DNA of 15,772 nt, taken from positions 1 to 15,772 of the forward strand of contig CASDTD010000145.1 in assembly GCA_949283445.1 (NCBI GenBank), in the 5' to 3' direction. Below are positions 1 to 8,121 of this stretch, one piece after another. The stretch comes from an uncultured Coriobacteriia bacterium (GTDB lineage: Bacteria > Actinomycetota > Coriobacteriia > Coriobacteriales > QAMH01). Each line of letters starts with the position of its first letter. Position 1 is the first letter of the stretch. The notes under the pieces were generated by a model that made no database searches, was not told where the DNA came from, and saw nothing but the letters and a program-made list of their open reading frames with translations. The translations under genes were made by a program, and so were the position numbers.

Positions 1-1838
1 GGCAGCGGGTCTTCGCCGAACTGGCGGAACATCGTGGAGTACAGCTCCACGCGGCCGGTCGGGGTGTTGAAGCCGCGCTCGCCGTCGGGGCGCAGACGAC
101 CGGTCTCGTACTTGCGGTAAGAGACGTCGCGCTGGATGCAGACCTTCTCCTTGAGGTCCTCGTACTCCCAGTTGTGACCCAGGCGGAAGTCGGCGCGGAA
201 CTCTTCGAAGTTCGCGTACTTCTCATAGGGCTTCGGGTTGATGCGGCAGCCGAGCTCGTACTGGATCTCCAGGTCGCCCTTGGTCTCGCCCACGGTGACG
301 GCCTTGGTGACGGAGCCCACCATGTTGGGGGAGGCACCGTAGTGCGTGCCCACGCAGGACTCGCGCTCGGCGAAGGTCGCCAGCGGCAAGATGACGTCGG
401 CGCAGCACTGGATGGTCGGGGTGATCCAGCAGTCGGCGGCAAAGACGAAGTCGAGCTTCTGCATGGCGTCGTGCCAACGCTTGGGCTGCGCGGCGCAGGT
501 GCCGGCCAGCAGGTTGGTGGAGGCGATGAAGCCCGCCTTGAGCGGATAGGGCTCGCCAGTCTCCATAGCCTCGAGCGTGAGGTCGGCGTGCGAGTTCAAG
601 ACCATGCCGACGTAGGCGGGGTACTCTTCCAGGCCGATGATCTTGCGCTGCAGGTCGGGGCCGAGTTCTGCCCAGCCGAAGCCCAAGTCGCCCAGGGAGT
701 CGTTGACGTCGCCCAGCAGCTGGCCACCGGGGATGTCCAGGTTGCCGGTGATGGCCTCGAGGGCCAGGATGCAGTGGCCGGCCTGGGCGCCGTTGGCCTT
801 CTGGTCGATGGCAAGACCCCACAGGATGGCGGCGTTGGCGGCGTTGGCGTACATGCGCGTCGCGGCATAGATGTCCTCGACGTCGACTTCGCAGATTTCC
901 GCGGCCTTTTCCGCCGGCATTTCCTTGACGCGGTCGGCGAGCTGCTCGAAGCCGTAGCAGTACAGCTTCACGAAGTCATGGTCGTACAGGTCTTCGCTGA
1001 TGATGATGTTCAGCATGGCCATGCCCAGGGCGGCGTCGGTGCCGGGGCGGATCGGCAGGTGGTAGACGGCGCGCGTGGCGAGCCAGTTGGTGCGCGGGTC
1101 GATGGAAATCAGCTTGCTGCCGCGCTTCATGCAGTCGATGACGGAGTGGCCGAAGAAGCCGTCGCCGTTGGAGGGCAGGGGTTCCTTACCCCAGGTGATC
1201 ATGACCTCGGGCACCTTGTAGGCCGGGTCGTCGTAGCGCAGGGGCAGACCGCCGGCATAGTCCATTTCGGGGTAGGTGACGCCGGCGACGTAGGTCGCGG
1301 CGGCGACGCGCGGAATGTAGCAGGCGTAGCCGGACTGGGTGTAGCAGGCGTTCGGCGTGCCCAGCATTGCCTGGCCGTAAGGCCCGCACATCGGGCCGCC
1401 CTCGCGGCCGGTGCCGCTGAAGACCACGACGGACTCGCGGCCATATTCGGCCTGAATGCGCTTGATGTTCTCCTCGATGATGTCGTAGGCCTCATCCCAG
1501 CTGCAGCGCTCCCAGGCGTCTGCCTTGCCGCGGTCGGCCTTAGCGCGCTTCATCGGGTAGATGACGCGGTCGGGGTGGTAGGTCATGTCCTTCAGCGTGA
1601 GGCAGCGCACGCACAGGCGGCCCTGCGTGATCGGCTGGTTCTCGTCGCCTTCCACCTTGACGAGCTTGCCCTCATCATCCACATAGAATTTGATGCCACA
1701 GCCTACCGGGTGGCAGCCGGGTGCAGACCATGCGCAGCCACGGGTGACGGTCAGGCCGTCTTCCTCGAAGCGCCATGGCTTATCGAGGTCGTTTTTGAAC
1801 TCCTCGATACCGCTGTCGATCTTTGGTCGTGTCGTCAT
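1..1838 (-). CDS. molybdopterin-dependent oxidoreductase, DMSO-reductase superfamily (3' end outside window)
   Basis: Catalytic subunit of a bis-MGD molybdenum (or tungsten) enzyme. The 612 visible codons have no stop before the left edge, so the C-terminus, including the end of the cofactor-binding domain, is missing. The N-terminus has the iron-sulfur cysteines C35, C42, C47, C76 and C79 (segments CAWSAPGCHPVGC and QGRLCVRC), then YHPDRVIYPMKR, WDEAYDIIEE and PIRPGTDAALGMAMLN, all typical of the superfamily. The overall pattern resembles the acetylene hydratase/hydroxytransferase-like branch. C173 (or C165) sits where the metal-ligand Cys/Ser/Sec usually lies. There is no twin-arginine signal, so the enzyme is predicted to be cytosolic. 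The ATG at 1838 is preceded by GGGAGA five bases upstream. No iron-sulfur or membrane-anchor partner is visible upstream; partners could lie beyond the left edge. The substrate cannot be named from sequence. Confidence 0.9.
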   Translation of the reverse strand, partial: MTTRPKIDSGIEEFKNDLDKPWRFEEDGLTVTRGCAWSAPGCHPVGCGIKFYVDDEGKLVKVEGDENQPITQGRLCVRCLTLKDMTYHPDRVIYPMKRAKADRGKADAWERCSWDEAYDIIEENIKRIQAEYGRESVVVFSGTGREGGPMCGPYGQAMLGTPNACYTQSGYACYIPRVAAATYVAGVTYPEMDYAGGLPLRYDDPAYKVPEVMITWGKEPLPSNGDGFFGHSVIDCMKRGSKLISIDPRTNWLATRAVYHLPIRPGTDAALGMAMLNIIISEDLYDHDFVKLYCYGFEQLADRVKEMPAEKAAEICEVDVEDIYAATRMYANAANAAILWGLAIDQKANGAQAGHCILALEAITGNLDIPGGQLLGDVNDSLGDLGFGWAELGPDLQRKIIGLEEYPAYVGMVLNSHADLTLEAMETGEPYPLKAGFIASTNLLAGTCAAQPKRWHDAMQKLDFVFAADCWITPTIQCCADVILPLATFAERESCVGTHYGASPNMVGSVTKAVTVGETKGDLEIQYELGCRINPKPYEKYANFEEFRADFRLGHNWEYEDLKEKVCIQRDVSYRKYETGRLRPDGERGFNTPTGRVELYSTMFRQFGEDPL

Positions 1839-1949
1839 AGCTCTCCCATCTCTCAGATGCAACGCCCAAACGGTGCGTTGACTTCATCCTAGGCAGATGG
1901 GGCGGGCGGAACTATCGTGCGCGATTTCGTAAACAGGCGCCAGGGGGCT

Positions 1950-1980
1950 CATCGCATCGTTCGCGCAGTACGATGCGATG
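1950..1980. promoter_or_regulatory. perfect 11-bp inverted repeat, candidate operator or hairpin
   Basis: CATCGCATCGT (1950-1960) and its exact reverse complement ACGATGCGATG (1970-1980) flank a 9-nt loop. The dyad starts 112 bp upstream of the oxidoreductase ATG and ends 25 bp downstream of the helD stop. It could bind a dimeric regulator of the oxidoreductase gene or act as a hairpin at the helD 3' end. No T-tract follows it on the minus strand, which argues against a standard intrinsic terminator. Confidence 0.5.
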
Positions 1981-2005
1981 GCTCATACCGGGGATGACGT
2001 GGGGT

Positions 2006-4111
2006 TTAGGCGCGCGTTGCCAGCAGCGGCGTGAGCGTGCCCTTGGCCAGCAGCGTCACCTTGTGCGTGGCGCGCGAGATGGCGGTGTAGAGGCGCCGGC
2101 GTGCCAGCGGGGTGTCGGGGTACACGTCGGCTTGCGCGTCGGGAATGATGACGTGGTCGAACTCCAACCCCTTGGCAAGCGCCAAGTCCAGCAACACGAC
2201 GCCGCTTTCGGGCAGCGGGTCGTCTTCGTGCATGATCTGCACGTCGTCGGGCAGGTGCTTGGCCGTCCACTTCAGGATGCCGCGGTCGGAGGTGATGATG
2301 GCGGTCAGGCCGTATTCCTCGCGCGCCTTGCGCACCAGCGAGCGCAGGACGTTGCGGTGGATGTCCTCATGTGGGTATTCCGCAATCTCGGGTTCTGTGC
2401 CGGCGCGCTGTACCGATGAGGTCTTGCGCCGTTCGCCTTCGTCGAGCAGCTGCGTGAAGAGCGCGGTGATTTCCGGGGAGGAACGGTAGCTCGTCATCAG
2501 ACGGCATTCGTCGGCGCTGCCCCGGCGCGCCTCGAACAGCGCGCGGATCTGCGCGAAGCTCGCCGTGCCTTCGCGTATAGCCTGGTGCTCGTCGCCTAAA
2601 AGCAGGAAGTGTGCGGCGTCGAAGTAGCGCTCCAGGCACATGAGCTGCGCTTCCGTGTAATCTTGCACCTCGTCGATCATGACGTAGCGCGCCTGGTGGG
2701 CGGTGTTTCCCGCGATGAGCGTGTTGAGGTACAGCCACTCCAGGCCGTTCAGGTCGCTTGCGCCCAGCATGCGCATGCCGATGCGGTCGATGCGCAGCCA
2801 GCTTGCGGCGTCGATGTCCTCGTGCGCGCACGAGTACCGGGCGGCGACGTAGGTCTTGGCCGCTGCCAAGATTTCCTCTTCGCTTTCTGCGGAAAGCGGG
2901 CTTCCGAAGATGTCGATTTGCTCGTCGATGTCCAGCGAGAGCATCTCGTCTTGCACGCTCTCGTCGCTTGCCAGCTGCGCGAGGCGTTTGTCCAGGCGGT
3001 CGTGCAGTTCGTCGTTGACGATGGAGACCAGGCGCGGGCCGACGGGGATGCGCTGGTACTTCTGCACGAGGCTTGCCGCCTGGCGCGCTTTCACCAGCAC
3101 GCGCTCGCCTGCGCGTATGTCGCGGAAGTCCCGCGGCTCGAGCTCCAGTTCCGCCACGCCGGCTTCGAGCTGTTCCAGCGTTTTCGCGCTCGTGGAAAGC
3201 CCCAGGCCGCGATCGGCCAGCCCCAGCTTCTCGATGAAGCTGCGCCAGGTGAAGATGCGCGGGTTTCTCTCGCCCATGTTGGGCAGCACCTCGTCGATGT
3301 AGCGCTCGAAGACGGGGTTGGGCGTGAGCAGGTAGACCTGGCTCGGGTCGAGGTTCTCGCGCTGGCGGTAGAACAGGTAGGCGATGCGCTGCAGCAGCAC
3401 GGAAGTCTTGCCCGAGCCGGCGATGCCGTTGACGATGAGCACGGGCGCGTCCTCGTGGCGCACGACCTCGTTTTGCTCTTTTTGGATGGTGGCGGTGATG
3501 GCCTGCAGTTTTTCGGAGTGGCGCTGCGACAGCGACTGCAGAAGAAGCGGGTCTTCGATGGCGACGGTCGTGTCGAAATAGGAGTTGAGATGGTCGCGCT
3601 CGATGTCGAACTGTCGGCGCAACTCGAGCTCGACGTCGATGACCCGCCCATTGGCGGTGTAGCTGGTGGGGCCGTTTTCCTGGTTGTAATAGGTTTCCGC
3701 GACGGGGCTTCTCCAGTCGATGATGAAGTGACGCTGCGTTTCGTCGGTGGCGCCACAGCTGCCCAGGTAGATGTCACGCGTCTTGCCGGTCTTGGAAAAC
3801 TTCAGGCGCACTTTGGCGAAGTACGGCTGGCGCAAGAGCAGCTCGTTTCGGGCGAGCTCCTCTTCCACAAGGCTGCTCGTGCGCGTGTAGCTGTCGATGA
3901 GGTTGTTGATGGACATAAGCTCGGCCATGGACTCGGTGTGGATGTCGTCCATGGTGTCGAGTGCGCGCTCGTCGCGGTAGTCGCCGATGTCTTCGGCCGC
4001 CTCGCGACGCGTCGTCTCCAGACGCTCTTCCAGCTGCTCGTGCAGCTGCCCGAGTTTCGCGTAGGTTTGGTTCAGGTGTTCTTGTTCTTCCCTGTACACG
4101 TTGTCTTGCAT
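2006..4111 (-). CDS. helD: HelD, RNA polymerase-recycling superfamily 1 helicase-like ATPase
   Basis: A 701-residue UvrD/Rep-fold ATPase of the HelD family. HelD binds stalled or post-termination RNA polymerase and uses ATP to free it from nucleic acid; some actinobacterial relatives (HelR) protect against rifamycins. The N-terminal ~90 residues are charged and predicted to form the long coiled coil that enters the polymerase secondary channel. DWRSPVAETYY (132-142) is a HelD hallmark. ATPase motifs follow in order: Walker A GIAGSGKTS (229-237), Walker B VMIDEVQDY (477-485), GDEHQAI (506-512), SYRSSPEI (541-548), KGLEFDHVI (647-655) and YTAISRATHK (675-684). The length is normal for the family. 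The ATG at 4111 has a strong GGAGGG ribosome site. It lies 87 bp downstream of the macrodomain gene in the same direction, so partial co-transcription is possible. Protection against rifamycins here is speculation. Confidence 0.93.
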   Translation of the reverse strand: MQDNVYREEQEHLNQTYAKLGQLHEQLEERLETTRREAAEDIGDYRDERALDTMDDIHTESMAELMSINNLIDSYTRTSSLVEEELARNELLLRQPYFAKVRLKFSKTGKTRDIYLGSCGATDETQRHFIIDWRSPVAETYYNQENGPTSYTANGRVIDVELELRRQFDIERDHLNSYFDTTVAIEDPLLLQSLSQRHSEKLQAITATIQKEQNEVVRHEDAPVLIVNGIAGSGKTSVLLQRIAYLFYRQRENLDPSQVYLLTPNPVFERYIDEVLPNMGERNPRIFTWRSFIEKLGLADRGLGLSTSAKTLEQLEAGVAELELEPRDFRDIRAGERVLVKARQAASLVQKYQRIPVGPRLVSIVNDELHDRLDKRLAQLASDESVQDEMLSLDIDEQIDIFGSPLSAESEEEILAAAKTYVAARYSCAHEDIDAASWLRIDRIGMRMLGASDLNGLEWLYLNTLIAGNTAHQARYVMIDEVQDYTEAQLMCLERYFDAAHFLLLGDEHQAIREGTASFAQIRALFEARRGSADECRLMTSYRSSPEITALFTQLLDEGERRKTSSVQRAGTEPEIAEYPHEDIHRNVLRSLVRKAREEYGLTAIITSDRGILKWTAKHLPDDVQIMHEDDPLPESGVVLLDLALAKGLEFDHVIIPDAQADVYPDTPLARRRLYTAISRATHKVTLLAKGTLTPLLATRA

Positions 4112-4175
4112 GTGCCCTCCGTTACGTGCTCTCCCGAAAAACGGGACAGAATACTCTAGCGCATCGGGAGGGCAC
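4112..4175 (-). promoter_or_regulatory. helD leader with sequence complementary to its own ribosome-binding site
   Basis: On the minus strand GTGCCCTCC (4175-4167) is an exact complement of GGAGGGCAC (4120-4112), the nine bases directly before the helD ATG, which contain the Shine-Dalgarno sequence. Between them is a second small hairpin, TCCCG-TTTTT-CGGGA (4146-4132). If transcription begins upstream of 4175 the ribosome site could be sequestered. A possible -10 (TATTCT, 4153-4148) would start the transcript inside the loop and leave only the inner hairpin. Confidence 0.35.
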
Positions 4176-4198
4176 AGTGCACGGGGAAACGGGGATGA

Positions 4199-5050
4199 TT
4201 ACCCAATCGTCACGCCTTCGGGAAGCTCGATGTCGCGCCAGGACTCGTCTTCGTCTTCCTCGTCTGCTTCGGGCGCAGCGGGCTTTGCCTCGGGTTTCGG
4301 CTGCCCGAAGACGGCATCGAAGGCCGCGAAGCTGCCGCGCGGCACGGCGAACACGACGTGCTCGAACACGCCGGGGTGCGCGTCGAGCCAGGTCTTGATG
4401 AGGCCGGCGACCTGCGCATCGTCGTTGCCCTGCGGGCCGCAGCCGAACGCGCCGCAGATGAGCGTTGCTGCGCCTTTGGTGGCGGCGACGCGCAGCATGG
4501 CCTCGATGCGGAAGGCGAGTGCCTGGTCGCAGCCTTCGACGGAGCGGTTGTTCTCCAGGGCGCGTTTGCGGTTGGGCGCGGCGATAACGACGACATCGGC
4601 CGTGCGCAAGGTGCCCGCATGCGAGAAGGCCACGTCGCTCAGGTACAGGGCGCGGTCGCTGAACAGCAGGCCGCTTTCCCAGCCACGGTTTTTCTCGTAA
4701 TAGGCGTCTCTCAGGCCGCACAAGATGGGGTAGAGGTTGCTTTCGGAGCAGAGCACCTGCTCGGGGCCGAACGCGCCGCCCTCGTAATTGCCGCCGGGGC
4801 GCGTGAAGGCGCCGGCGTCAATGACGACGGCGGAGCCTTTGACCGCGTACAGTGCCTTAGTCGCGAAATCCGTCGTCACGCTCGTCTTGGTCTGCTCGAA
4901 GGCTGGCTCGGGGATGTCCAGCTCACGGCCCTGGCCGTCTTCGTAGATGCACGCGGATGCTATACTCGCCTTCGTCTCGGAAGCGAACACGTTGTTCATG
5001 AGCGCGATGTGCTTTGCTGCCTGTGCAGCGCGCTGGTCTTTGTCTGGCAT
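4199..5050 (-). CDS. TIGR02452 family protein (microbial PARG-like macrodomain) with altered catalytic motif
   Basis: A 283-residue protein of the microbial-type poly(ADP-ribose) glycohydrolase/macrodomain family, whose characterised members remove ADP-ribose from proteins. Family marks are RPGGNYEGGAFGPEQVLC (84-101), followed by SNLYPIL, and CGAFGCGPQGND (199-210). The usual signature is GGG then, after a short gap, QEE. Here the aligned residues read GGN and PEQ, so the second Glu, which is the catalytic one in characterised bacterial PARGs, is Gln98. Activity is therefore uncertain; it may bind ADP-ribose without hydrolysing it, or use another reaction. The C-terminal ~35 residues are an acidic tail (DEEDEDES). 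The ATG at 5050 follows GAGGAG with 7-nt spacing. It is separated from the upstream helicase by a repeat-rich 268-bp spacer and probably has its own promoter there. Confidence 0.8.
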   Translation of the reverse strand: MPDKDQRAAQAAKHIALMNNVFASETKASIASACIYEDGQGRELDIPEPAFEQTKTSVTTDFATKALYAVKGSAVVIDAGAFTRPGGNYEGGAFGPEQVLCSESNLYPILCGLRDAYYEKNRGWESGLLFSDRALYLSDVAFSHAGTLRTADVVVIAAPNRKRALENNRSVEGCDQALAFRIEAMLRVAATKGAATLICGAFGCGPQGNDDAQVAGLIKTWLDAHPGVFEHVVFAVPRGSFAAFDAVFGQPKPEAKPAAPEADEEDEDESWRDIELPEGVTIG

Positions 5051-5100
5051 GTCTCAACTCCTCGGGTGTATTGCGCTTGCTGGTAGGGATTCTATGCCAT

Positions 5101-5300
5101 TGCGTGCGCTTCATGCTAGAAAACGCACGCGCAACACGTGTCTCACGCCAGAAAACGTGCGCGTGGTGACCTCGGGAAAGCGATTCGGATGTCACCACGG
5201 CACCGGAATTTGGCGACGCGTGAGCAAAAGCTTCGATTTGGCAGGGATTTCCGCAAATCGAGGCAAGCAAAAGGTCACCAGGAGCCTGTTTTCTGGCGTG
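5101..5300. repeat. intergenic repeat cluster, four related copies in both orientations
   Basis: Most of the 268-bp spacer 5051-5318 consists of related copies of a ~27-nt unit that begins CAYGCYAGAAAAC. Forward copies start at 5112 and 5144. An inverted copy spans 5273-5300 and matches the 5144-5171 copy at 24 of 28 bases; adding the next inward base gives a 29-nt inverted repeat, 25 of 29. A degenerate inverted copy lies at 5191-5215 (17 of 25). Further dyads are CGTGGTGAC (5162-5170) with GTCACCACG (5191-5199), and TCGATTTG (5233-5240) with CAAATCGA (5254-5261). No coding potential is evident. The two forward copies are 32 bp apart, upstream of the macrodomain gene. Confidence 0.7.
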
Positions 5301-5318
5301 GGCGCGCGGAACCCGCTC

Positions 5319-8000
5319 CTACGCCTCCAGCAGCTCTTCGACGAAGCCGACACGGTATTCCTCGAACACGGCCTCGCCGCGGTCTTGCGTGGCGTCGAGG
5401 TCGACGTCTGCCGCGATGCCGAAGTCGTCGTCGCCGTTTTCGTCGTGGAACATCTGGCGCACGTGCCAGACATGCTGTGTCTGCTCGTCGGCCTCGTCGA
5501 TAGTCAGAAAGCGTGTCGAGCGGGCATCGCCGTCCAGCAGCACCTCGTCATGCGCCTCGTAGAAGGCATCGAGCGCCTGGTTCCAACGCGCTTCGCGCCA
5601 GCCCCACTCCTCGTCGAGTGCACCCAGCGCTGCAGCGTCTTCGCGTGCGGCAGCGCGCACGCGCGCGAACAGGGCGTTTCTCACCAGCAAAGTCACGGCG
5701 CGGCGGTCGTGCACGACGACGTCTGCTCGGTCGGGCGGTGCGGCGTCGAGCCCCTCGCCATCCGAGGCACCCGTGCCCGCCCATTCGTCGAGCAAGCTGG
5801 AGTCGGTCGTGCGCACCACGAAGCCGAGCCAGCTGACGATGTCGTCGAGCTGCTCGTTTCGTTTTTCCGGCGGCACGGTGCGGTCGAGCACGCGGTAGGC
5901 ATCCGACAGGTAGCGTAGCAGCGTGCCTTCGCTTTTCGCGATGCCGTAGCGGGCGATGTAGCCTTTGAAATCCGAAGCGGATTCCAGCATGTCGCGCAGT
6001 ACCGATTTCGGAGACAGCCGGTAGTCGTTGGCCCAGGGCACCTGTTCGCAGTAGGTGTGGAAGGCGGGGTACAGCAACTCTTCGAGCGGTTTGGGGTAGG
6101 TGACCTCGGCCAGCCGCTCGATGCGCTCGTCGTAGTCGATGCCTTCCGCCTTCATGGCGGCCACAGCGGCATCGCGCGCAGCACGTTCCTGTGCGCGCAG
6201 CACCTGCCAGGGGTCTTCTAGGGTCGCTTCGACCATCGACACGACGTCGTAGGCGTAGGTCTCGCTCTGGTCGTCGAGCAGCTCGAGCGCCGCGAGCAAA
6301 AACGGCGAAAGCGGCTGGTCAAGCGCGAAGTCTTCGGGGAGCTCCACGGTCAGCGTGTAGACGTCGCTGCCGTCGTCTCCGGTGTCTTTCACCACGACGC
6401 CGGCGGTCATGAGCGTGGCGAAAATCTCGTCGGCACGTGTCTTGAGCTTGGCTTTCTGCTCGTCGCTTTGCGCGGAATCCTCGATGAGGCGGTGCGTGCG
6501 CGTCCAGGCGTCGCCGCCCTGTTCCACTTCGGCCAGCACCATGGAATGCGTGATGCGCAGATGCGGGCGCAGCGTCTCGGGCTGCGTGGCAATGAGATGC
6601 TCGAAGTTTTCCTTCTTCCACCCCACGAAGCCCTTCGGCGGCTGTTTCACCTTGATCTTACGCGCCTTCTTGGGGTCGCCGCCCGCTTTCGTGAGGGCGC
6701 GGGCCTTCTCGATGTCGGTTTCGGTCGCTTCGGCGATGACGCGCCCTTCCGTGTCGAAGCCGGCACGTCCGGCGCGCCCGGCAATCTGGTGGAACTCGCG
6801 CGCGTTCAGACGGCGCTGCCGGTTGCCGTCGTATTTCGCGAGCGCCGTGAGCACGACGGTGTGGATGGGCACGTTGATGCCGACGCCCAGCGTGTCGGTG
6901 CCGCAGATGACGGGCAGCAGCCCTTGCTGCGCGAGCTTCTCCACGAGCAGGCGGTAGCGCGGCAGCATGCCCGCGTGGTGCACGCCGACGCCGTTTGCCA
7001 GCAGACGGCGCAGCGCCTTGCCGAAGGCCGTGTTGAACGACGTGCCCTTGAGGGCGTCTTTGATCTGCTCGCGCTGCTCTTTCGTGGAGACGCCGTAGCT
7101 CGCCAGCGATTGCGCGCTCTTGAACGCGGCGTCTTGCGCGAAGTGCACGATGTAAAGCGGCGCTTCGCCGTTGCGCAGCGCAAGCTCGACGGTGGCCTCG
7201 AGCGGCGTTTCCACGTATTCGTATTCCAGCGGCACGGGGCGGGGCGCGTCGGATATGTCGGTGACCGTGCGCCCGGTGCGCTTCTCGAGCGCCTCGGCAA
7301 TCGAGCTCATGTCGCCCAACGTGGCGCTCATAAGCAAAAACTGCGTATGCGGCAGCGTGAGCAGCGGTACCTGCCAGGCCCACCCGCGGTCGGAGTCGCC
7401 GTAATAGTGGAACTCGTCCATGGCTACGCAGCCGATGTCGGCGTTTTCGCCCTCGCGCAGCGCGTCGTTGGCCAGGATTTCGGCTGTGCAGCAGATGACG
7501 GGCGCGGAGGTGTTGATGGTGGAATCGCCCGTGATCATGCCGACGTTGTCCTTGCCCAGGATGTCGACGAGCTGGAAGAACTTCTCGCTTACCAGCGCCT
7601 TGATGGGGGCGGTGTAGTAGGCGCGCCTGCCCTGGGCCATGGCCATAAAAAGCATGCCCAGCGCGACGAGGGATTTCCCCGAGCCCGTGGGCGTGCCCAG
7701 GATGACGTGGTCGCCGGCGGCGAGGTCCATGAGGGCCTCCTCCTGGTGCTCCCACAGCTCGATGCCGCGGTCCTCGCACCAGGTCAGGAAGCGCTCGAAC
7801 GCCTCGTCTGCCGTGAGCCACGCCTCTGGCTCGGAGCCGTCCTCGGGCAAAAACCAGCTGGGGGAGAGGGCGCCAAGCGACCCCGCCTCGCCCACGCCGT
7901 CGGTTCCAGCGGCAAAAGAGCTGGCGCTCGTGCGGGCGGGCGCCGCCGTCGCGCCGCCGTCGACGCTTCCTCGGGCTATGCGATGCGATTCTGTACTCAT
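5319..8000 (-). CDS. DEAD/DEAH-box Ski2-like helicase with DUF3516 C-terminal region
   Basis: A superfamily 2 RNA/DNA helicase of the actinobacterial Ski2-like group that ends in DUF3516. Its substrate is unknown; relatives are assumed to act on structured RNA. Motifs, numbered from the chosen start: I GTPTGSGKS (102-110), Ia APIKALVSEK (131-140), II DEFH (195-198), III MSATLGD (224-230), IV HHAGMLPRYR (341-350), V GTDTLGVGINVP (367-378), VI QIAGRAGRAGFD (405-416). Residues from about 440 to 893 form the DUF3516 region. The frame stays open to an ATG at 8051 (910 aa), but I prefer ATG 8000 (893 aa): it has GGGAG eight bases upstream, while 8051 has no ribosome site and overlaps a CATAAT that could be a -10. 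The gene lies 121 bp downstream of the TrmB-like gene on the same strand. Confidence 0.9.
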   Translation of the reverse strand: MSTESHRIARGSVDGGATAAPARTSASSFAAGTDGVGEAGSLGALSPSWFLPEDGSEPEAWLTADEAFERFLTWCEDRGIELWEHQEEALMDLAAGDHVILGTPTGSGKSLVALGMLFMAMAQGRRAYYTAPIKALVSEKFFQLVDILGKDNVGMITGDSTINTSAPVICCTAEILANDALREGENADIGCVAMDEFHYYGDSDRGWAWQVPLLTLPHTQFLLMSATLGDMSSIAEALEKRTGRTVTDISDAPRPVPLEYEYVETPLEATVELALRNGEAPLYIVHFAQDAAFKSAQSLASYGVSTKEQREQIKDALKGTSFNTAFGKALRRLLANGVGVHHAGMLPRYRLLVEKLAQQGLLPVICGTDTLGVGINVPIHTVVLTALAKYDGNRQRRLNAREFHQIAGRAGRAGFDTEGRVIAEATETDIEKARALTKAGGDPKKARKIKVKQPPKGFVGWKKENFEHLIATQPETLRPHLRITHSMVLAEVEQGGDAWTRTHRLIEDSAQSDEQKAKLKTRADEIFATLMTAGVVVKDTGDDGSDVYTLTVELPEDFALDQPLSPFLLAALELLDDQSETYAYDVVSMVEATLEDPWQVLRAQERAARDAAVAAMKAEGIDYDERIERLAEVTYPKPLEELLYPAFHTYCEQVPWANDYRLSPKSVLRDMLESASDFKGYIARYGIAKSEGTLLRYLSDAYRVLDRTVPPEKRNEQLDDIVSWLGFVVRTTDSSLLDEWAGTGASDGEGLDAAPPDRADVVVHDRRAVTLLVRNALFARVRAAAREDAAALGALDEEWGWREARWNQALDAFYEAHDEVLLDGDARSTRFLTIDEADEQTQHVWHVRQMFHDENGDDDFGIAADVDLDATQDRGEAVFEEYRVGFVEELLEA

Positions 8001-8008
8001 CCGGGCTG

Positions 8009-8013
8009 CTCCC
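8009..8013 (-). promoter_or_regulatory. ribosome-binding site deciding the start of the DUF3516 helicase
   Basis: GGGAG on the minus strand, with 8 nt before the ATG at 8000. No comparable purine run precedes the more upstream in-frame ATG at 8051. Confidence 0.55.
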
Positions 8014-8121
8014 GTCGTGTAGCGTGTGGTGTTCGTTGTGATTGAGTTCATTATGAGCCATGAGACGTCGCGCGTCGCGGTGTATGGCGCGAGTCGTGGC
8101 GCTTGCGGCGCCGCGGGGTCG

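Noticed and set aside
174..1892. Long plus-strand open frame opposite the oxidoreductase gene
   Set aside because: The opposite strand encodes an unbroken molybdopterin oxidoreductase with family motifs. The long antisense frame is a GC-rich codon-bias artefact with no recognisable domain.
1950..1980. Intrinsic terminator of helD
   Set aside because: The stem is perfect but no T-tract follows on the minus strand, so it is listed as a dyad of uncertain role.
2609..4159. 516-residue plus-strand frame opposite helD
   Set aside because: It mirrors the helD codons and has no motifs; all HelD motifs lie on the minus strand.
6468..8045. 525-residue plus-strand frame opposite the DUF3516 helicase
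   Set aside because: Shadow of the helicase gene, whose motifs I to VI are intact on the minus strand.
8001..8051. Upstream start for the DUF3516 helicase
   Set aside because: No ribosome site precedes ATG 8051; ATG 8000 has GGGAG at good spacing.
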